Shown in pieces: positions 57,760 through 64,000 of a DNA stretch of 64,000 nt. Where the stretch lies: NCBI GenBank assembly GCA_947683425.1, contig CANTUQ010000050.1:11214501-11278500 (forward strand), read 5' to 3'. Position 1 is the first letter of the stretch. Every line of letters starts with the position of its first letter. Below the pieces are notes generated by a model. It was not told where the DNA came from. It was given only the letters and a program-made list of their open reading frames with translations, and made no database searches. This DNA comes from Excoecaria cochinchinensis. Taxonomy: Eukaryota > Streptophyta > Magnoliopsida > Malpighiales > Euphorbiaceae. Position numbers and translations under genes: made by a program.

Positions 57760-58178
57760 ATATCGTTTCAGTAAATTTTCTAGTCCCTTGAGAATTTTAC
57801 TGATCCAATAACTTATTTTTCCGTGTCATCCAAAAATTTAATTTTCACCATCGAAAATTCTCTCATAATATTTGGAGTGAGTCTATATATGTTCGAATAA
57901 TTTTTCGAGAGTCTCTAACTTTTTATTTTAGGCTCGATCAGAGTTCGGTCAATGCTCGTTACTATTTAAACAGAACCGTAACTTATTTTTATTTTTAACT
58001 TTTAAGAGTTTATTTAATTTCAATTTCATCTCAAATTATATACTCAGACTTTTCATAAATTGTAATTTTCAATAGTCGAATAAAATAACTTTTGTCCTAT
58101 AGTGGTACTATTCACTCTAGGTGTCACTCTTCACAACCCGGGAAGTATTATTCACAAAAATCGAAATTTGGGGTGTTG
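57760..58178 (+). repeat. Possible truncated LTR end
   Basis: The segment ends GAAATTTGGGGTGTTGCA, close to the ...GGGGTGTTACA 3' end common in plant Ty3 LTRs, and includes CGATCAGAGTTCGGTCAATG-like sequence. It directly adjoins the LRR fragment. The left boundary was not found. Confidence 0.35.
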
Positions 58179-58179
58179 C

Positions 58180-58745
58180 AGAGACCATACAACCAATTGG
58201 GTATGGAGGAATTGAAATCGTTGAATGACAAATCAAGTTCCCTAAGGAGAGATAAGTCATATTTTGAAGAACATTTGGAATTGGACCTCCCAAATAATTA
58301 CGTGAGAGGTCAAGGATGAAAAGGGAAGAAAAGTTAAGATTGAGAAGAGGATTGAAACCTAAAAGTTGACAATATGACAAGTGCAATTCAACCAAAGAAG
58401 GGAGTTAATTCATGACATTCAGCCAATCTGCATAACTCATATCAAAAAATTCTAAAGAAAAAAGACTAGAAATCCATTATAAATTCTCAACACTATACAG
58501 ATAGATGCAGGATTCTCGAAAATTGAGATAGTGTAAATTAGAGAGATATCCAAGGTGAGGAGGAATTGTTCCTCCAAATCCAGTATCAGAGAGGTTAAGA
58601 TAACTTTAATCCACATGGAAGCAATGAATGTAGGAATGGGAACTCTTCCAAAATGATCATTGCGAAGATCCAAATATCTCAAATGTTTCAACTTAGCCAA
58701 AGAAGAACTCACCTTTCCACCCAATGTGAAATTCTCATAATACTA
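58180..58745 (-). pseudogene. Leucine-rich repeat receptor-like protein fragment
   Basis: Minus-strand blocks read LGGKVSSSLAKLKHLRYLDL (near 58720-58660) and, in another frame, MVELHLSYCQLLGFNPLLNL followed by LFILDLSRNYLGGPIPNVLQ (58395-58190). These are the LxxLxxLxLxxNxxxGxIP repeats of plant receptor-like proteins such as the Cf/EIX group. Frames are interrupted between blocks, and signal peptide, transmembrane segment and C-terminus are absent, so it is a relic of the N-terminal ectodomain. Confidence 0.75.
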
Positions 58746-59860
58746 CTAAAATAATTTCAAGATCATAAAAATTGAAAGATTTTGATATATGCTTACTATA
58801 TGAATGATTTTAATTAAATTTATATATCTTTTTTAAGATTTTCTTTAAAAGCTTTTTTTTTTTTAAATTTCACGCTTACTTTTTTGAATTCTTTGTACTT
58901 GAACTCTTAGTCAAGCACAACACAACAATTACTTGTTAATTTTTTTTATGCAATTAAGCCCAAAGTAGCAGATGGAATTGCTTCAAGGCATTTAGAACTA
59001 CAGTTTGAAATGCAGTATTTCCCTGTTATGAATACGCAGTATATAATTATTAATAAAAAAATTTATATAATTAACAATTGTTTTATAAAAATTAAACTAT
59101 AAATACTAAAATTTTAAATATAATATGTTCTACATAATAAAATAATGCAAAAATACCATACTTAATTTTTTTATGTATTTAAAAATTAATTTAGATAGAT
59201 ATAAATTTTAAATTTTTTAATTTAATCTGATTATAATTATTTTTTAATTCATAAACTATTAAAAATTACTTTTTAAGTCATAAATCTGATTATAATTAAC
59301 TTTTAAGTCATAAATCGTAATATTTTTTTTCTAAAAATGATCCTTACATTTTGTATAAGATATATATTAAAATACCGTTATCTCTAATTATTACAAACCA
59401 AATCCAAGGGTCAAACTAAGAATTTTAAAGACAGTGGTTGATTAATTCACAAGGTAGCACAACTCGCAAGAATCTATTTCTTCAATTGTGACAAAAAATT
59501 TAAGATCAAAATTCCCAAATTTGTGAATATATTTCCACAAATTTTCAATGCTTTTGAATTTTGATGGAAAAAGTCTTTCTTAGTTATTGATGAACTGAAT
59601 TTCCGTTGGTCCAATAATTTTTAACATATGTAGGTTATTTTCAAGTTGCTTTTCATGGCTCAAATAGTAATTGGATTTCTCATAAAACTATTTAATTTCA
59701 TGAAGATTAAAAATTATCAGTATAAAAACATAAGATAAAAATAATAAATCTATGTTAGTCATTTTGTGGTTTTTTTTTATTACATGGAAATTTATGATTA
59801 ATGATAAATTAAACCACAACCTGTTATTATTTGATAATAACTTAACTCTTTAGAAGCTCT
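58746..59860. other. Gene-free AT-rich DNA
   Basis: No ORF, repeat structure or RNA gene recognised. Confidence 0.45.
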
Positions 59861-60306
59861 CCTCCGGCAGATCACCTGAAAAGAACTCAAAAACACCGTC
59901 GATTTCCGATAGTGGAAGCTCCGGCGATCAAGTCAGTGATTTAGAGAAAGTCAGGTTTGTATCAATAAAGTCTAGAGAGGATCCATGTACCTGTGTTCTT
60001 CCTTTTTATAGAGTCCTCCTACATCTGAATAGTAAGATAATTCCCAAATAAGAGGAAATTGTGCTAACTTCTTGATTAGTATTTGCTTCCTTATTTGTAA
60101 CCGGTCAGTGAATGATTCCTGGCACTTTCCATTTTTGATATCCCAGAATCTGTGCACTATCTAGGAAATATCCGGAGTTAATGACTTTCCATATAGGATA
60201 TCCGAACTGTATGAATATTCGGGCTGTAAGCGTGACCGATGTCATCGCGACTGATATCCTTGGGTGTTTAGACACTGATCTTCTGAAATGCATGCTCGGT
60301 TTACAA

Positions 60307-60404
60307 CATAATTCCAGAGGGAAATACCGGTCTCTAGAAAAGAGAGCCTGGTTATCATAATTCTGGAGGGAAATACCGGTCTCTAGCTCAGAGAGCCCGG
60401 TTAT
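60307..60404. repeat. Two tandem copies of a 49-bp unit
   Basis: Units starting CATAATTC at 60307 and 60356 share GAGGGAAATACCGGTCTCTA. A third CATAAG starts at 60405 and runs into a C-homopolymer at about 60412-60421. This lies in the upstream region of the Transposase_28-type ORF and is probably part of the same retroelement. Confidence 0.85.
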
Positions 60405-60669
60405 CATAAGTCCCCCCCCCCAAGGAAGATGACATTCATGTCATTGAACTGTAAAGGGACGCATGTGTGCTGCCCTTGTCAGGCTTCCAAGTCCTGTTGT
60501 GCGCGTGACTCCTCAAAAAGTGTGAACAGACGCTTCATTCATCGTGATCCATTCGCTGTGTCAGTTCCTGCAATAATTGCGTCTCTTCGGTTACCGTGCA
60601 AGATGTAACCATTGTCCTTTCCTCCAATCAAAGCCTGCCACCTGTCCTTACCTAAATGGCTTGAAACTC

Positions 60670-60678
60670 CTATAAATA
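60670..60678 (+). promoter_or_regulatory. TATA box of the Transposase_28-type gene
   Basis: CTATAAATA about 195 bases upstream of the ATG at 60870, followed by a CT-rich leader (TTCTTCCTCTCCTGCTC). Probably the U3/leader of the retroelement. Confidence 0.6.
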
Positions 60679-60869
60679 CCTGCTTCTTCCTCTCCTGCTC
60701 ATTTTCGTTTCCTTAGAGTATTTCACCTGTTTTGCTTTTCTCTCTTTTCTAAAGATTTGTGCGATTTGTTCTTCATTAGTTCTTAGATCCGTTCTTCAAG
60801 TTTGATCTTTTAGCGTCCTTAATAAGATCTCAGGTTAGTGTTTAACTTTTCCTTTTACTATTTCCCACA

Positions 60870-61709
60870 ATGAGTGCTTCAGAGAGTTCCACTGAGAGAG
60901 CGGAAGTGGAGAGAGGTCTTATTACCGAGGACATCCTTGAGGGTCCCAGCTCTAGCCAGCCAAATTCGGTCAGAAAGAAATCACCGAGAAGAAATCCTCA
61001 AGTGGGGAGTATCGGCTCGGCCATAAAATCGAACGAGATGTTGGAGTTGCGTGAAAAATTTGGGATTCCAGAGAGCTATAGTATTCGAGCACCTGGGGCC
61101 CATGTGCGAGCTCCTGCTCAATTTAATGGGAAGAAAACCATCGTTGTGTACGAGGCAGACTTCGAAGCTGGGATGAGCCTTCCCCCTACTGCTTTTGAGG
61201 TGGCGCTGATGAACCACTACGGCTTAACCACGGGGCAAATCCATCCCAATGCCTGGCGAACAATATCTGCCTTACAGATGTGGTGTGCCGAGCATGACAT
61301 CAACCTAACTCTTCGGCTTTTTCAAGCCACTCATGTGGTTGGCCTAAGAATCTCGACCGAGGACCACAATTATATTCAAGCCCGAACTGGATATGGGGTT
61401 TTCTCAGGAAACCCAGAGTCACTTAAGAATTGGAAAAACCGATTCTTCATTGTCGAGAGTGATAAAAACTTCCCCTTCCTGACCACATGGGGCCGGTTTG
61501 TGAACAAAAACGATAATCCCTTGTTTCTCACCGACGAGGAGGAGCAAACATTATTTCGATGGAGGGCATTGACTGCCCAAAAGATAGACATAAAGGATCA
61601 ACTAATGCTCGGTTTGGACCGATCAGAAAGACCTCGGTCACGAAGAAAATGTATATTCTATTATCAGCGCTTCTGTTCTAATATTTGCTCATTGTTTACT
61701 TTTTTGTAG
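60870..61709 (+). pseudogene. Transposase_28 (gypsy-associated) protein, 3'-truncated
   Basis: An open frame begins with a Ser/Glu-rich N-terminus and a basic KKSPRRNPQ. From about residue 90 it carries the putative gypsy-type transposon domain: FEAGMSLPPTAFEVALMNHY, GLTTGQIHPNAWRTISALQM, then an NWKNRFFIVE-type block. This domain is found in proteins carried by plant Tat/Ogre-like Ty3 elements and in solo genes. The natural reading probably leaves the exon at a GT near 61652 (after RSRRK), with an AG at 61710; the continuation there soon hits a stop at about 61792 and then unrelated A/T-rich sequence. No gag, protease or polymerase follows. Role unknown; I treat it as a truncated retroelement gene, though the first 260 codons are undamaged. 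Confidence 0.7.
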
Positions 61710-61794
61710 AGATGAAACGATTTATGTGGTCAAGCACATTGGTCAGAGCTTCAGATTTTTCAACGTGGAGGTGCCGCATTTTCTGATTTTATAG

Positions 61795-62310
61795 TTACCT
61801 GATAAAAATAAAAAAAATTGAAGAAATTTTCACTCTATTTTCGATAATTTGAAAGCAAAAACACATCTTATTCCTTTATTTATTTTTATTTTTTTATAGT
61901 GGTATCTTTGATTATGTGAACATAAAACTAGCACAAACAACGTTACGGGGACAGATTTTGCACCGAATCCATCACTACCTTTGTTATCATACCGAAGAAA
62001 AGTAAGGGAAATAATGACTATTTTTTTCGGCAAGGTTCAAACCATGTTGGATTGTCTAAGCTTTAGCTCGCAAGATATGGCAACACCCAAACTTTAAAAC
62101 GAAACATTTAATCCGCTAGCCAATGAAGTAACGAATCAAACCACTCCCATTGTCAAATCCAAAGGTGGAGAGTAGGATACATCGGTGTGAGTTTGAGTCA
62201 CATTGTATTCAAAAATCCTTGCAAATGAATATACTTAAACCACTTCTTGCTTACATATCTTAACCAAATGTTTGTCTAACCATATTGCGACCATTTGGAT
62301 AGTGTTAGTC
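61795..62310. other. Gene-free region
   Basis: AT-rich flank with no recognisable gene. Confidence 0.4.
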
Positions 62311-62312
62311 CC

Positions 62313-63033
62313 TTATTCATTAATGTATAATATTATGTGATACTATATAATATTATGTGATTTTTTATGCTTTTCTTTTTCATTTAAATGTACAGTATTG
62401 TACAAATTTATTATGAAAATGGCATAATTGCTCCCCAATTTATAAAAATATTAATTATTTTCATAACTTTTAATATTTTAAGATACAATTTTTTTTTTGT
62501 CTTTTAAAATAAAATAATATTTAATATTTTAAAATAATTAAACAATTATTTATTCTACCATAATATATAACTAACTTAAAAATTAAATAAATAAATCAAA
62601 CACATCAAAATATAAATAGGTATATTATCATAATACATGTCATAACAAAAATTAGTTCCATAATATCCAAACGTGCTAAAAATTAGGTTCTTAAATAAAT
62701 AAATAAAAGAGAGAAGAGAACTTGATGCAAACGTGAGAAGCTTGGAGGTGAACTGGGAGCGTGAGAGCGTAGAAAGGAATAATGAAAATAATTGATTGAG
62801 GTAGGTGTGAATTAAATTTGCTTGTTGAAGAAATTAAATAGTGTAGTAAAAAGTAAAAGTTAAAATGTTAGAAGAATAAAACTAATCTTTTATAATTATG
62901 TAAATTCACCAAATTGGTGATTCTAAAAGTGAGACATTTCCATGATTCCGGTAAAAATCATCATCTATAATACAATATAAAAATTTATTCTCCCAAATAT
63001 GATTTTCTAACCAACGATACATTAATGAATCAT
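62313..63033. mobile_element. Possible MITE
   Basis: TTATTCATTAATGTAT near the left and ATACATTAATGAATCA near the right are inverted repeats enclosing 0.7 kb of A/T-rich DNA. No target duplication resolved. Confidence 0.4.
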
Positions 63034-63057
63034 ATCTTACCACCATCCCCTAAAAAA

Positions 63058-63676
63058 CTGTTTAGTTTTAGAAAATATTTTATGTTTTTCTTTTTCAGTT
63101 TTCATTTTTATTTTTTAATTTTCTGTTTTTCAAAATGAAAAATTGAAAAATAGAAATCATGTTTGCTTCTTTTCTTTTATTAATGTTTTCATTGGCCATC
63201 TCAATTACAATTTTTTTTATATTCTATATATTCTATCAATATAATTAAAATAATTGTTTATATTAAAAATATTTTTTTTTCAGTATAGTTGTGGTGGTAG
63301 CGGTGCAGTGGTGGTGACGGTGGTAGCAGTGGTGGTGATAGTGATAGTAGAGGTAGCGGTGTTAGCGGTGTGGTAGTAACAGTGGTGGTGGAGGTGGCAG
63401 TGGTGGTGGAGGTGGAGGCGACAACAATGTAGTTGTGGTGGTGGCGATATGGTTGGTGAAAACCCGTGTTTTCAATTTTGAAAACTACACTCCTTTAATA
63501 AATAAAAAATAAAAAAACATATTTTTTGTATTTTTTATATAATAGTTTAATTTTGAAAAATTTTGAAAATATATTCTTAGTTTTTTAAATTGAAAAATAT
63601 TGCAACTAAACAGTTAGTTTCACTCTTTAATTTTTTGGAAAACCGACTTTATTTTTTAAAAGTAAACAGCCCCTAA
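63058..63676. mobile_element. MITE-like element with a GGT-rich core
   Basis: The left end CTGTTTAGTTTTAGAAAAT and the inverse of the right end CTGTTTACTTTTAAAAAAT pair with two mismatches. Within it, 63288-63458 is a GTGGTGGTAG-type imperfect trinucleotide tract, G-rich on the plus strand. No coding frame. Confidence 0.5.
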
Positions 63677-64000
63677 ATATGTCCTTTGATGATTATCAAC
63701 ACTGTGTTATGGGCAGCTTTCAAACAAATTCTAGGCTTGTGCCGCATTAGCAAATTTTGCTCTAATACAAGCAAAGTATGCTAGTAAACTTTTTCCACAA
63801 ATGCTTGATTTAGGCTTACAAAAGTTAAGCAAGCAAGCATGATAAGTAAGGCAACAAAAGAGCACAAAAAGAGTTTAGGAGAAATACTTACTCAAAATGA
63901 GTGTATACAACAAATGGAGTTTTAGCCTATTTATTGGCCTCCACCCTCTTAATGGATGGTGGAAAGTGATTTGATTTTATGGTTCATGTTAACTATTTAG
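63677..64000. other. Terminal unannotated stretch
   Basis: Moderately AT-rich; no gene, repeat or RNA recognised before the window ends. Confidence 0.35.

Overview
This is a stretch of plant nuclear genome, almost certainly a eudicot. The evidence is intron-containing genes with GT..AG junctions, a nuclear photosystem II antenna gene (LHCB6/CP24), chloroplast-targeted enzymes, very AT-rich intergenic DNA, and a dense load of plant transposable elements. I could not fix the species from sequence alone. All names rest on motif recognition; no database search was run. Transcription units were rebuilt by eye from splice sites and reading phase.

Layout. 0.2-1.2 kb: a three-exon HIG1/hypoxia-responsive mitochondrial protein. 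1.6-3.7 kb: a broken PPR gene abutting a LINE ORF1 relic. 3.7-7 kb: nested non-autonomous DNA transposons. 7.7-9.1 kb: a GPI-anchored lipid transfer protein (minus). 9.3-17.5 kb: gene-poor DNA with a 1.9 kb hAT-like element carrying 144-bp tandem repeats, other MITEs and a G-box cluster. 18.2-19.9 kb: a ZCCHC10-like zinc-knuckle/SR-like protein (minus). 21.4-21.7 kb: a small two-exon secreted cysteine-rich peptide gene that a simple ORF scan misses. 22.3-27.4 kb: a ten-exon chloroplast-type PP2C phosphatase (minus). 30.8-31.9 kb: LHCB6. 33.2-41.8 kb: a plastid FabZ dehydratase (minus) whose third intron is about 7.7 kb because it houses a complete 2.9 kb LTR element.

42-64 kb is mostly transposon territory. 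It holds a MITE with near-matching 8-bp flanks, a perfect 64-bp palindrome, an LTR relic, and an 8.05 kb Ty3/gypsy element (minus) with matched 847-bp LTRs. That element is inserted into a tandem array of decayed copies of an unknown gene. Further on come two inverted copies of a Mutator-like foldback MITE, an LRR receptor-like fragment, and a Transposase_28-type ORF with its own promoter.

The intact host genes are not a pathway cluster, though several act in the chloroplast (PP2C, LHCB6, FabZ). The most unusual items are: the LTR element in the FabZ intron, which appears to be a gag-protease ORF joined in frame to a chromodomain-like pol tail with RT, RNase H and integrase missing; the Ty3 pol frame that runs through the polypurine tract into the LTR; the tandem exon duplication in the PP2C; and the decayed tandem gene array used as a retrotransposon target. 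I saw no CRISPR, rRNA or convincing tRNA gene.
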